Shown here: positions 25,412-34,083 of the stretch, one piece after another
Layout of the letters: every line of letters starts with the position of its first letter
Position numbering within the stretch: position 1 is the first letter of the stretch
Source of the DNA: Paenibacillus sp. Soil787
Lineage (GTDB): Bacteria; Bacillota; Bacilli; Paenibacillales; NBRC-103111
DNA length: 41,420 nucleotides
Assembly (NCBI RefSeq): GCF_001429545.1
Contig: NZ_LMSP01000029.1
Span: 1 to 41,420, forward strand
Reading direction: 5' to 3'
Program-made: the position numbers and the translations under genes
The notes under the pieces: generated by a model
Databases searched by the model: none
What the model was told of the DNA's origin: nothing
Seen by the model: the letters and a program-made list of their open reading frames with translations, nothing else

Positions 25412-26455
25412 CTATGCTTGCGGCTGCAGAGCGGTATACCATGATTCTACACTTTCCGAATCCACGTTAAATACACAATAATTTATTGCAAAAATCATAC
25501 AAGAAGTAATGAGAGGGCTTTCATTCAAGCGAAAAACAAAAGGACTCCCTGCAATTAGGGAATCCCAATCGTCTTTGAAACCGGCCCTTTTCAATGACAT
25601 ATTATGGCTCGGGAGGCGGGAGCCGGTGGTTGCTGCGGTTTTTCGGTATGTGGATGGCGAGAAGCCGGTCATGGACCGGAATAGTTTGGACAGGTAGAGA
25701 TGTCGGGGATCCCGACGGAGTCTCCGATCTCGGACAAAGGGAGGTTCGTAGTAGATAATAGCCATTTCGCTTTTTCTATCCTTTTTTGGTTGACGAATTG
25801 AATCGGGGGAGGTGCCGAAATGCCGTTTGAATAAGCGGATGAAGTAATTCGGATGAAGGTGCGCCCTGTCGGCCAGCTCCCGGATGGTCAGGTTGTCGCT
25901 GTAATGGTCATGAATGTATGCTACGACGGTTTGGAGTGGTTCGGATACTGCGGCGGGATGAATGCCGGCTTCCGTTCCGTACGCATGCTCCAAGAAATAA
26001 GCGATCAGATTGTACATGGCAGCTTTAAGCAGCAAGGGAGAAGTCAAGGCATCGGATGTCTCGCAAGAGAGCAGCTCGCGGAAGAGCCGTACTGGCTCAG
26101 CATCGCCATATGTATCGATGTAGCAGGGTACCATAAGCAGATCGAACAGATTGCTCTCCCCGATCCTTGCCGTAAAGTGGCACCAATACTTTGTAAACCG
26201 CGGACCATCCGTGAGGGAATAGGATTGCTTCACTCCTTGCGGCATCAGGAACCATTGGCCCGGTTGGGGGAGATATTCCGATTCTCTGATTTTCAACCAG
26301 CCTTCCCCGTCGCAGATCATATAAAATTTATTATAGTCCGGTGTGTAATCCAGGTCCCTCCAATCAGTCCATACCTGATTGTAGCCCATGGCTGTGACAT
26401 TGACTTGAAGGTTGTCGAGATAAAGCCGGATCAATTGGTGTTGGGAATGTTTCAT
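25412..26455 (-). pseudogene. AraC-family regulator with compensating frameshifts
   Basis: An N-terminal cupin sugar-sensing domain (about 20-140) is followed by a C-terminal AraC HTH (SDNLTIRELADRAHLHPNYFIRLFKRHFGTSP). Right after TSP the frame shifts. Reading one base earlier gives IQFVNQKRIEKAKWLLSTTN and the expected second HTH up to SYLSKLFRSMTGFSP. The displayed frame thus has one extra G in the G5 run at 25805-25809 and one missing A near 25695, scrambling about 36 residues. A third shift seems to remove the stop at 25602-25604, because the displayed tail runs through the gene's own terminator at 25531-25565. If the indels are sequence errors, this is the likely activator of promoters A, B and C, since copy C lies in its divergent promoter region. 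Confidence 0.75.
25531..25565 (-). terminator. Terminator of the AraC regulator gene
   Basis: On the minus strand GGATTCCCT pairs with AGGGAGTCC, followed by TTTTGTTTTT. It lies inside the displayed 3' part of the AraC frame, which is evidence that the true stop is upstream of it. Confidence 0.75.
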
Positions 26456-26543
26456 GGCTGCTCTCCGATCCTTTGAGCAATATGAAGATTATTATAAGCT
26501 TATCATGCTATTGAATCAATGAACCTTAAGCCATCATTGGGCA

Positions 26544-26609
26544 ATGTCTAGATCGTTCTATTCCCCCGTCCAAATAATCAAGGTTTTTAATCAAACTGTG
26601 TAATATTAT
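26544..26609 (+). promoter_or_regulatory. Shared activator-type promoter, copy C (before GH5)
   Basis: ATGTCTAGATCGTTCTATT at 26544 is followed by ATAATCAAGG (26574-26583) and, 20 bases later, -10 TATTAT (26604-26609). It lies between the divergent AraC gene and the GH5 gene. Confidence 0.75.
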
Positions 26610-26636
26610 CAAAATAGAAAGACAGCATCATATAAC

Positions 26637-26650
26637 TGAATGCGCTTTCA
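26637..26650. promoter_or_regulatory. cre-like site (CcpA) in the GH5 leader
   Basis: TGAATGCGCTTTCA is a 14-base palindrome matching the catabolite-responsive element pattern TGNNARCGNWWWCA at all but one position. It lies about 28 bases after the -10 box of copy C, a position where CcpA blocks transcription. It suggests glucose repression of the GH5-scaffoldin unit. Confidence 0.6.
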
Positions 26651-26674
26651 AAAAAACAAAAAGGGAGAATCCAG

Positions 26675-29293
26675 ATGAAGACACGAAAAAAGTTACTTCG
26701 CTTCACCAAACAAATCAGTACCTTATGCATGTCAGTTTTACTTCTGCTGATGTGCGCGATTCCCGTCGCAGCTAATGACAGCGCACCTGTAGGAGCAGTA
26801 ATATCCGAATCGCCGGCTCCGGCTCCGGCCCCGGCCCCTGTTCCAACCGGCACCATCCAGGACTATGTAGACGCTATGCAGCCCGGATATAACCTGGGCA
26901 ATACATTTGATGCATTTGGGGGGGACTGGGTGCAAGAAGTCCAGGATACCGTAACCCAGGATTTCATTAATGAAATTGCCAGACAGGGCTTCAAAAGTAT
27001 CCGCATTCCGACTACATGGGAATGGGGCGGTCATACGGGCGCCGCACCGGATTACACGGTTGATCCGGCCTGGATGAACCGGATTCAGCAAGTTGTGGAC
27101 TGGTCGCTTGATGCGGGTCTGTATGTCATGATCAACCTTCACCACGACAACATTAGGTGGATCAACCAGATGCCGACGAATCATGACGCCGTCTTGGCCC
27201 AATATAATGCGCTCTGGACGCAAATTGCCGACCGGTTCAAGAATCATTCCAACAAACTGATGTTTGAAAGCGTCAACGAACCGCAATTTGTCAACGTTGA
27301 TAATGCGAAGCAGAACGAGTTGCTTGATGAGCTCAATACCTCCTTCTTCCATATTGTAAGAGCATCGGGGGGTGCCAATGACGTTCGTCCGCTTGTATTG
27401 CCGACGTTAGTTACGAATGGCGTTCAACTGGATATGGATTATCTTGCAAGCACGATGGCGAAGCTGAACGACAAGAATTTAATCGCCACCATACATTTTT
27501 ACGGCTTCTGGCCGTTCGGTATAAACATTGCCGGCTACTCGACGTTTGAGCATAATGGAGACACAGCTAAGGATATCGATGGATTGGCCGCGAGAGCGTA
27601 TAATACGTTCATAGCGAAAGGAGTTCCCGTTGTTATAGGCGAATTCGGAGTGTTCGGCTGGGATAGCTGGGGTGCCGGTGACGATGTGCCCGAGAAAGGC
27701 GAGGCGAACAAGTTCTTCGAGTATTCTACCTATGTTTTCAAACAGAATAAAATGACCCATATGCTGTGGGACAACACCTCCCGTTTTGACCGTTCCACGT
27801 ATAAGTGGAATGACCAGGATACTTACAATTACATCATGGCGGGCTTGGAAGGCCGTTCCTCCACCGCCGAATCCGATCTGATCTTCATCAAGAAGGGTGC
27901 TCCGGCCCAGGACACCGTCATCCATTTGAACTTGAACGGCAACAATCTGACCGGCATCACCGCTGGAAATGAAAGCTTGACCGCAGGAAGCGATTATGTG
28001 GTGAATGGCAATGACCTGGTCTTGAAAGCAGGATTCATTGCAAAGTTGATCCAATCGGCTCAATTGGGCGAGGTCGCCGTATTGAAGGCCCATTTCAACA
28101 AAGGTGTAGATTGGACCTTCAATGTCATGTATAACGACACACCGGTTCAACAAAACGCAGAAGGCTCCAACACGAATTTTGCAATTCCAACTGCCTTCAA
28201 CGGCGACCGTCTTGCCACGATGGAGGCCGTGTACACTAAAGGGGGCATCGCCGGGCCGCCTAACTGGACTTCGTACAAAGCGATTGCCGAGTCATACAAG
28301 CTTTCTTATGCAACGAATGAAATCCTTCTCACAGAGAACTTCTTCAAAGAAGTAACAAGCGGTGACGAAGTTGCTCTGACGTTCTATTTCCGCAGCGGAG
28401 CAACAACTCAATATAAGGTTACGAAAAACGGCACGAGCGTTACTGGCGCTCCGGCTCAGAAATCGGTACAAACAGAATTGTCTTCTCTAAGTTCCGTAGA
28501 CGGAGGCCAATCCTTCTCGTTGAATTACAGCTTAAAAAATGTGAGCTCTTCTGTATACGGTGCTGTATATGGACAGGATATCACGATCGAATTCGATAAA
28601 AACAGCCTCGAGTTCGTAGATGCGGAATCGTTAATCGATGGCATCCAGATCGCAGCTATGGATGTAACCGAAGGAAAGGTTCGGATCTTGCTGTTCAGCC
28701 CCGGACTTAGCACCGGCATTTCGGAAGACGGTGCAGTATTGAAGCTGAACTGGAAGGCGAAAGAGTTGTTGAATGACACCCTCACATCCATTAACGTCAT
28801 ACGGGTGCAACTGTCCGATATGGACAGCAATCTGTTTGACGCGACAGGATTGGCTAAAACCTTGAACATCAATAAGGTGTCTGACAAAACCGCTCTTCGC
28901 GCCAAAATTGCTGAAGTGCAGCAGCTGTACGATCAGGCGGTAGAAGGGAATGGGGTTGGGCAATATTATTCCGGTGCCAAGGCTCGCTTGCTTGTGTCGT
29001 TGAATGCGGCGAAAGCCGTAGAAAGCGATCCGGCGGCGACAACGCAGCAGATCACCGATGCAATTGTCGCGCTTTCTGATGCGGTACAGATCTTCCATGT
29101 TACAACGGGTGATGTTACCGGCAACCAGCAGGTAGATATCGGAGATTTGGTCAAAGCGGCGAAGCACTATGGAAAGACCTCCCTCAGCTCCGATTGGAGT
29201 GAAGCTCGCCTCGTCGATGTTGACATGGATAACAGCATCGGACTTACAGATATCGTAGTGATTGCAAGAAAAATCTTATCTGTTCAGAAATAG
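26675..29293 (+). CDS. Secreted GH5 endoglucanase with CBM_X2, CBM46, cohesin and dockerin
   Basis: An 872-residue modular enzyme. The signal peptide is 1-33 and an Ala-Pro linker lies at 46-57. The GH5 barrel (about 60-395) has acid/base Glu202 (SVNEPQF) and nucleophile Glu323 (VVIGEFGVFG); the layout resembles GH5_4 endoglucanases or xyloglucanases. Next come CBM_X2 Ig-like (about 400-490), CBM46 (about 500-592), cohesin-like (about 598-735), a helical FIVAR-like segment (737-808) and a type I dockerin (about 810-870) with two calcium-loop repeats (DVTGNQQVDIGDLV, DVDMDNSIGLTDIV). It hydrolyses beta-1,4-glucans outside the cell. Having both cohesin and dockerin, it could bind the SLH scaffoldin next door and recruit other dockerin proteins or itself. 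AAAGGGAG precedes the ATG. Confidence 0.92.
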   Translation: MKTRKKLLRFTKQISTLCMSVLLLLMCAIPVAANDSAPVGAVISESPAPAPAPAPVPTGTIQDYVDAMQPGYNLGNTFDAFGGDWVQEVQDTVTQDFINEIARQGFKSIRIPTTWEWGGHTGAAPDYTVDPAWMNRIQQVVDWSLDAGLYVMINLHHDNIRWINQMPTNHDAVLAQYNALWTQIADRFKNHSNKLMFESVNEPQFVNVDNAKQNELLDELNTSFFHIVRASGGANDVRPLVLPTLVTNGVQLDMDYLASTMAKLNDKNLIATIHFYGFWPFGINIAGYSTFEHNGDTAKDIDGLAARAYNTFIAKGVPVVIGEFGVFGWDSWGAGDDVPEKGEANKFFEYSTYVFKQNKMTHMLWDNTSRFDRSTYKWNDQDTYNYIMAGLEGRSSTAESDLIFIKKGAPAQDTVIHLNLNGNNLTGITAGNESLTAGSDYVVNGNDLVLKAGFIAKLIQSAQLGEVAVLKAHFNKGVDWTFNVMYNDTPVQQNAEGSNTNFAIPTAFNGDRLATMEAVYTKGGIAGPPNWTSYKAIAESYKLSYATNEILLTENFFKEVTSGDEVALTFYFRSGATTQYKVTKNGTSVTGAPAQKSVQTELSSLSSVDGGQSFSLNYSLKNVSSSVYGAVYGQDITIEFDKNSLEFVDAESLIDGIQIAAMDVTEGKVRILLFSPGLSTGISEDGAVLKLNWKAKELLNDTLTSINVIRVQLSDMDSNLFDATGLAKTLNINKVSDKTALRAKIAEVQQLYDQAVEGNGVGQYYSGAKARLLVSLNAAKAVESDPAATTQQITDAIVALSDAVQIFHVTTGDVTGNQQVDIGDLVKAAKHYGKTSLSSDWSEARLVDVDMDNSIGLTDIVVIARKILSVQK

Positions 29294-29296
29294 CAG

Positions 29297-29341
29297 GGCG
29301 GGGGGGGGCGGTTGCAACGCAACCAGCCCCCCCCGCTTTTC
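29297..29341 (+). terminator. GC-rich hairpin between GH5 and scaffoldin
   Basis: GCGGGGGGGGGCGGTTGC pairs with GCAACCAGCCCCCCCCGC, followed by TTTT. It may end most GH5 transcripts while allowing some read-through into the scaffoldin gene, for which no separate promoter is seen in the 86-base gap. Confidence 0.75.
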
Positions 29342-29379
29342 TACATGGAACGGCATCCAGAACGAAAGGGTGAATCGGT

Positions 29380-31146
29380 ATGTTAATCAAATTGAAGAAG
29401 CTGCTGTTGACCGGATTAGTTGTGTTATGGGGCGTATCAGCCGCCGCTCCGGCTTCCGCCGTACTTGCAAGCGGTTCTGAAACGGCTTCTTATTCCTTGT
29501 CTGCCAATCGGACAACGCCCAACATCGGAGATACCGTGCAGATCACAGTGCAGGGATCGAACTTGAGCAATCTGTATGGTGTTGAAGCCAAGCTATCCTA
29601 TACGAAGGATCGGCTGAAGGTCGTCGGCTCGCTCAGCAGCCTGATCGCTTTCTCCGATATGAAGAATAATTCCGAGACTGGCCGCATTACCGTCTTCGCC
29701 ACTCATCTGGGCAACACTGCAGGCATTTCGGACAACGCTGCATTGTTTACGATTACATTCGAAGGCCTCTCGGTTGGACAAGCCGACGTCCAGCTGCTTG
29801 AGGTAACTGCGCTGGACAAGGATTCGAACAGGACCGTATGGACTGCAGGAGACAAGATCGATGTCAGCTATGTGAACAATACAGGAAATGGTACTCCAAC
29901 GGCAACGCCAACAGCAACGCCAACAGCAACGCCAACTCCAACGCCAAAGAATGGCAAGCCTGTCGTTTCCAAGAATTCAATTCGACTTGGCGCCCGAATG
30001 GACGAGAACAAAAAGGCGGCCGTCTCGACGGTTGGTAGCGAAAGCTTGAAGAAAGCGAAGGAGCAAGTCCCTTCATCGGGCAAGAACGGCGCCAAGACTG
30101 TCGGAATCGAGATATCTGAAGTGAAAGGCGCACAAAAGTATGAGCTGGAAATTCCATCAGATGCGCTGCGGGATTCGGAATCGAATATTGTCTATGAAAT
30201 TACAACATCGGTAGGGAAAATCACCATTCCGAGCGGCATGCTCTCCAATACCAACGTAAACACCAATCAGGTTTCGGTTAGCATCGGCAGAGCGGACGTA
30301 AGCGCGCTGAATGACAAAATGCAGGAGAAAATTGGCGACCGCCCTGTTCTTGAGCTTCATGTGCAGTCCGGTGGGGAAATCATAGCATGGAACAATCCGA
30401 AAGCACCGGTAACCATTACCACTGCTTATACACCTTCCGCCAATGAGCTTAAGCATCCGGAGAAGATCGTCGTGTGGTACATCGACGCACAAGGCGAGGC
30501 TCAGGTGATCAAGAATGGAAAGTATGATCCGACAACCGGTCAAGTCACATTTTCGACTACGCATTTCAGCGTATTCGCATTCGCCTATGTTAACAAAACC
30601 TTCGCAGACATCGAAGGGTTGGACTGGGCGCAATCAGGTATTGAAGCCATGGCTGCCAGGGAGATCATCCTTGGAATGGACGAAGAGCATTTTGAGCCGG
30701 GTCTGGAAATCAAGCGTTCGGATTATTTGCTGATGCTGATGCGCGCCTTGGAGCTGGATAGTGCGGCTGCGGATGAGGAGACCGCAGCGGCCTTCGAAGA
30801 CACGGATACTAAGGCGTATTACAGCAAGGCGCTTGCTCAAGCCAAAAATTTGAGGATCGTTGAAGGCGATCTGGATAATCGGTTCCGCCCGGGGGACTCC
30901 ATAACGCGCCAGGACGCGATCGTATTGGCGCAGCGGGCGATGGCGGCTGCCGATAAAGATTTGCCTCCGAGGGATGCAGCATTGCTGCAGTTCCACGATA
31001 ACGATGACATTTCTTCCTATGCAGCGGACAGCGTGGCAGCATTGTCCGCATCGGGCATCATTCAGGGTTATGACGGCTATCTTCATCCGAAGGAGTTGCT
31101 GACACGTGCACAAGCCGCTGTCATGATTAGCAAAGCAATAAACTAA
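29380..31146 (+). CDS. Cell-surface anchoring scaffoldin: cohesin + SLH
   Basis: A 588-residue exported protein. The signal peptide is 1-30 and a cohesin-like domain spans about 36-165 (NLSNLYGVEAKLSYT, ALFTITFEGLSVG). A Thr-Pro linker built from a 12-base DNA repeat is at 172-190. A beta-rich middle region (about 195-405) is of unclear fold. Three SLH repeats occupy about 408-455, 472-522 and 538-588. SLH domains bind secondary cell-wall polymer, so the single cohesin would be displayed on the surface to capture dockerin-bearing enzymes such as the adjacent GH5. One cohesin is far fewer than in clostridial scaffoldins. The ribosome site AAAGGGTG precedes the ATG. Cohesin-dockerin specificity between the two proteins is inferred. 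Confidence 0.88.
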   Translation: MLIKLKKLLLTGLVVLWGVSAAAPASAVLASGSETASYSLSANRTTPNIGDTVQITVQGSNLSNLYGVEAKLSYTKDRLKVVGSLSSLIAFSDMKNNSETGRITVFATHLGNTAGISDNAALFTITFEGLSVGQADVQLLEVTALDKDSNRTVWTAGDKIDVSYVNNTGNGTPTATPTATPTATPTPTPKNGKPVVSKNSIRLGARMDENKKAAVSTVGSESLKKAKEQVPSSGKNGAKTVGIEISEVKGAQKYELEIPSDALRDSESNIVYEITTSVGKITIPSGMLSNTNVNTNQVSVSIGRADVSALNDKMQEKIGDRPVLELHVQSGGEIIAWNNPKAPVTITTAYTPSANELKHPEKIVVWYIDAQGEAQVIKNGKYDPTTGQVTFSTTHFSVFAFAYVNKTFADIEGLDWAQSGIEAMAAREIILGMDEEHFEPGLEIKRSDYLLMLMRALELDSAAADEETAAAFEDTDTKAYYSKALAQAKNLRIVEGDLDNRFRPGDSITRQDAIVLAQRAMAAADKDLPPRDAALLQFHDNDDISSYAADSVAALSASGIIQGYDGYLHPKELLTRAQAAVMISKAIN

Positions 31147-31154
31147 GGAACTGT

Positions 31155-31194
31155 AGCCCTGCCAGAGCCTGTAGGCTTTGGCAGGGCTCTTTTT
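31155..31194 (+). terminator. Terminator of the GH5-scaffoldin unit
   Basis: AGCCCTGCCA (31155-31164) pairs with TGGCAGGGCT (31179-31188), with an inner AGCC/GGCT pairing, followed by CTTTTT. Confidence 0.9.
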
Positions 31195-31235
31195 ATAAAA
31201 ATCAGAATGTTGTGGAAGGGTGGGGAGGTTAGAGT

Positions 31236-31945
31236 ATGAAGATGGGTGTGGATTATTATCCGGAGCATTGGGAGCGTGGGATGTGGGATCAGGATGCGGA
31301 GCTAATGCGGCAGACGGGCGTCCGGTTGATCCGGTTAGCTGAATTTGCCTGGTCGCGTCTGGAGCCGGAGGAAGGAAGGTACGATTTCGCATGGTTGGAC
31401 GATGCGATAGACGTCTTCCATCAACGGGGCATCGAGGCCGTGATCGGAACTCCGACCAACACGCCGCCGAATTGGCTTGTGGAGCGGCATCCCGACGTGC
31501 TTCCCGTTGATGCCTTGCTGCATCCACGATATCCCGGGATCCGCGGAAACCGTTGCTATAACAGTCCTTCCATGCGGCTTTATTCGGAGAGAATCGTAGA
31601 TAAGCTGGCATCGCATTATTCGAAGCACCCGGCTGTTATCGGATGGCAGATCGATAACGAATTTGGCCTGAACGAGTGCCATTGCGACCATTGCAGCGAG
31701 CGGTTCCGCCAATGGCTGAAGATCAAGTATGGATCTTTGGAGGCTCTTAACCGTGAATGGGGCACCGTCGTCTGGAGCGGAGAATACAGCAGCTGGTCTC
31801 AGATCAAGCCCCCCCTTGGCGGAGCCACCCACAGAAACCCTTCCTATCTGTTGGACTGGAAAAGGTTCGAGACGGATTCCGTCGTGACAGCTGCAGGTGG
31901 ATCTTCTGCGGAAGCGGTGTCCGGGCCATTTCGTGACCCATCATC
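31236..31945 (+). pseudogene. GH42 beta-galactosidase, 5' fragment
   Basis: It starts MKMGVDYYPEHWERGMW with GGGGAGG upstream and shows the GH42 acid/base Glu142 (GWQIDNEFG) and the Cys cluster CHCDHC that binds zinc in this family. After RFETDSVV (about 31883) the frame shifts; the expected LQVDLLRKRCPGHFVTH is found in another frame up to about 31943. The sequence then switches to a GH5 gene. About 235 of roughly 670 residues remain, without the nucleophile region, so it is not functional. A complete copy may have hydrolysed beta-galactosides from xyloglucan or galactan. Confidence 0.8.
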
Positions 31946-32923
31946 GCAACTGTTCATAATTACGGATTCTGGCCGTTCAGCGTAAACATCGCGGGCTTTA
32001 CGAAGTTTGATGACTTTTTGAAGAAGGAACTCGATACAACGGCTGACACTGTGTATAATACATTCGTATCGAAAGGAATTCCCGTCATCGTAGGCGAATA
32101 CGAACTGCTCGGCTGGGATGCTACACCTTTCAAAACGCCGTTCGGTGAAGTTGTGCCCGAGCATGGCGAGATGTTGAAGTACATAGAGTATTTCACACAT
32201 AAAGTTCAAGAGAAGCATCTTACCACTATGCTGTGGGACAACGGCGGGCGTTTTGACCGCAGAACGCTTCAGTGGGACGATCCGGAGCTTTACAATCTGA
32301 TCATGGCCAGCTTGAAGAGCCGCTCCTCTACGGCCGAATCCGATCTGATCTTCATCAGGAAAGGTGCACAGGACCAAGACGCCGTAATGCCCTTGAGCTT
32401 GAACGACAATGTTCTGACCAGCATCAAAGTCGGAGACTACGAATTGGTTGAAGGCACGGATTATGTGTTGAATGGCGAAGACCTGACCGTGAAAGCCAGT
32501 TATCTCGCCAAGCTGACCGAATCGGCCGAGCTGGGCGAGGTCGCCTTAATTAAAGCCCGATTCAACAAGGGCGCCGATTGGACCTTCCATGTCATGTACA
32601 ATGACACGCCGGTGCTGCAAAACGTTGTAGGCACAACCGACAGCTTTGCGATTCCGACTGCCTTCAACGGCGACCGTCTTGCCACGATGGAGGCGGTATA
32701 CGCTGCAGGGGGCAACGCCGGTCCGCATAACTGGACTTCGTTCAAGGAGTACGCCCGGACATACAAACCATCTTATGCTAACAACGAAATCTCTCTTACA
32801 CAGGGCTTCTTCAATGAAGTGAACGACGGAACGGTGATTCTGAAGTTCCACTTCTGGAGCGGCGCCATTATCGAGTACACGATTACGAAGAACGGCACGA
32901 GTATCACGGGTTCAGCATTATAG
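31937..32923 (+). pseudogene. Second GH5 gene, 3' fragment with CBM_X2 and CBM46
   Basis: From IIATVHNYGFWPFSVNIAGF the sequence is a paralogue of the GH5 gene at 26675. It has the nucleophile region VIVGEYELLGWD, LWDNGGRFDRRT, the CBM_X2 domain (TAESDLIFIRKGAQDQDAV) and CBM46 (FAIPTAFNGDRLATMEAVY), then a stop after SITGSAL with no cohesin or dockerin. The first about 270 residues of the enzyme, including the acid/base Glu, are missing and replaced by GH42. The junction has a short shared ACCCATCAT-like stretch. Parts are nearly identical in DNA to the intact GH5 (for example around 32660-32690), indicating a duplication. Confidence 0.85.
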
Positions 32924-32943
32924 AGCCGAAACCGTAACGGTAG

Positions 32944-32980
32944 ATCCTGCCGGCGTCCGCGCCGGAGCAGGGCTCTTTTT
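32944..32980 (+). terminator. Terminator after the GH5 fragment
   Basis: CCTGC-CGGCG pairs with GCGCCG-GA-GCAGG, followed by CTCTTTTT. Confidence 0.75.
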
Positions 32981-33015
32981 CCGCAGTGACCTATATTTGT
33001 CTGTACGTTTGCCGT

Positions 33016-33891
33016 TTACTGGTTAAATCTGTATTCTCTGGGTGAAACTCCCAAGTTTTTGGTGAACTGGCGTGTGAAATAGTTGCTGTCGTTAAACCCG
33101 CAATCATAGGAAATTTTCGTAATGGGGTGATGGGTGTGCTTCAACAAAACGCATGCCCGCTGCAGACGGAGCCGTTGAAGGTAGGCCATGGGTGTTGTCT
33201 GATTATACGATTGAAATAGCCGGTTTAAATGCCGGACCGAAATATTGGAGTTGGCCGCAATTGCATCCAGAGTAAGGGGCTCGAGGTAGTGGTTTTCTAT
33301 ATAGGAGATCGCATTCGCCAAATGCATCAAGTTGCTGTCCGTGCCTGTCTCCTGTTTGTCATATTGTCTGGAAAGATAAACAACGAGCTCCATAAACCTG
33401 GAAATAAGCATGGTCTGGTATCCTTGCTGCTTGCCGTTGTATTCGTCGATCATGATGGAAATGAGCGTTGAGACGTAATTCAGGCCGGGCATAGACAATT
33501 GGAATCTGCTTTGATGAGTATGAATATTGCGGTAAAACGGTTCCAACACGAACATCGCCTGGAAGCCGTTGGAGGTTCTCAAATCCGGACCGATCGACTT
33601 AAGCATCTCAGGCCGATACATAATATTGCATATTTTGAAATCAAGAGGATCTTTGTAAGCATGGAGGGTGTCCCCGTCAATGATAAATACGTTGCCTTTC
33701 TTAATGTGGAAGGTTTCGGTATTGACAATATGCGTAGCGTTTCCATTCAACACAACCACGAGCTCGGAGAATTCAAAATGCTTGTGGAGTCTAGTATCCT
33801 CATCGTGTCCACCGTATTGAATAAAGAACGGAAACTGCTCATCGGTGGTAAACCAATCCAAGTAGACGATATCCAAGATTTTGACCTCCAT
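33016..33891 (-). CDS. AraC-family regulator (cupin + HTH)
   Basis: A 291-residue sugar-responsive regulator. An N-terminal AraC-binding cupin (about 20-110, HKHFEFSELVVVLNG, GNVFIIDGDTLHAY) is followed by a C-terminal double HTH (about 190-291) with SYIENHYLEPLTLDAIAANS and KISYDCGFNDSNYFTRQFTKNLGVSPREY. The annotated ATG has a poor ribosome site. A TTG six codons in has GGAGG 8 bases upstream and may be the true start (33876). Its last 50 codons are almost identical to the tail of the permease chimera 1 kb upstream, so two tandem regulator genes once existed. It probably controls the neighbouring SBP/permease unit. Confidence 0.88.
   Translation of the reverse strand: MEVKILDIVYLDWFTTDEQFPFFIQYGGHDEDTRLHKHFEFSELVVVLNGNATHIVNTETFHIKKGNVFIIDGDTLHAYKDPLDFKICNIMYRPEMLKSIGPDLRTSNGFQAMFVLEPFYRNIHTHQSRFQLSMPGLNYVSTLISIMIDEYNGKQQGYQTMLISRFMELVVYLSRQYDKQETGTDSNLMHLANAISYIENHYLEPLTLDAIAANSNISVRHLNRLFQSYNQTTPMAYLQRLRLQRACVLLKHTHHPITKISYDCGFNDSNYFTRQFTKNLGVSPREYRFNQ
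33071..33165. repeat. 95-base direct repeat, copy 1
   Basis: This segment, inside the AraC gene, appears identical to 34139-34233 (offset 1068). It encodes the second AraC helix-turn-helix. The perfect identity marks a recent duplication, or gene conversion between two tandem regulator genes. Confidence 0.85.
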
Positions 33892-34083
33892 CTTTTTTTC
33901 TATGACACACCGAGGCGCTCTGATTCAAGTTTATATCAGTCTGGAAGCGATCCCAACTTCAACTATTATAGAAAGGACTTTAATGATTATACTTGCCGGT
34001 AATCTCCAGGGTTCGTGTCTGTATGTTTTTTGAATATCGTAAAGAAATAATTGATGTTGCTTGATATGCTGCAGAGCCTCCGT

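Noticed and set aside
30634..31611. Minus-strand frame of 325 codons opposite the SLH domains and GH42 start
   Set aside because: It runs through a strong terminator and two recognised coding regions on the other strand, and its composition is not protein-like.
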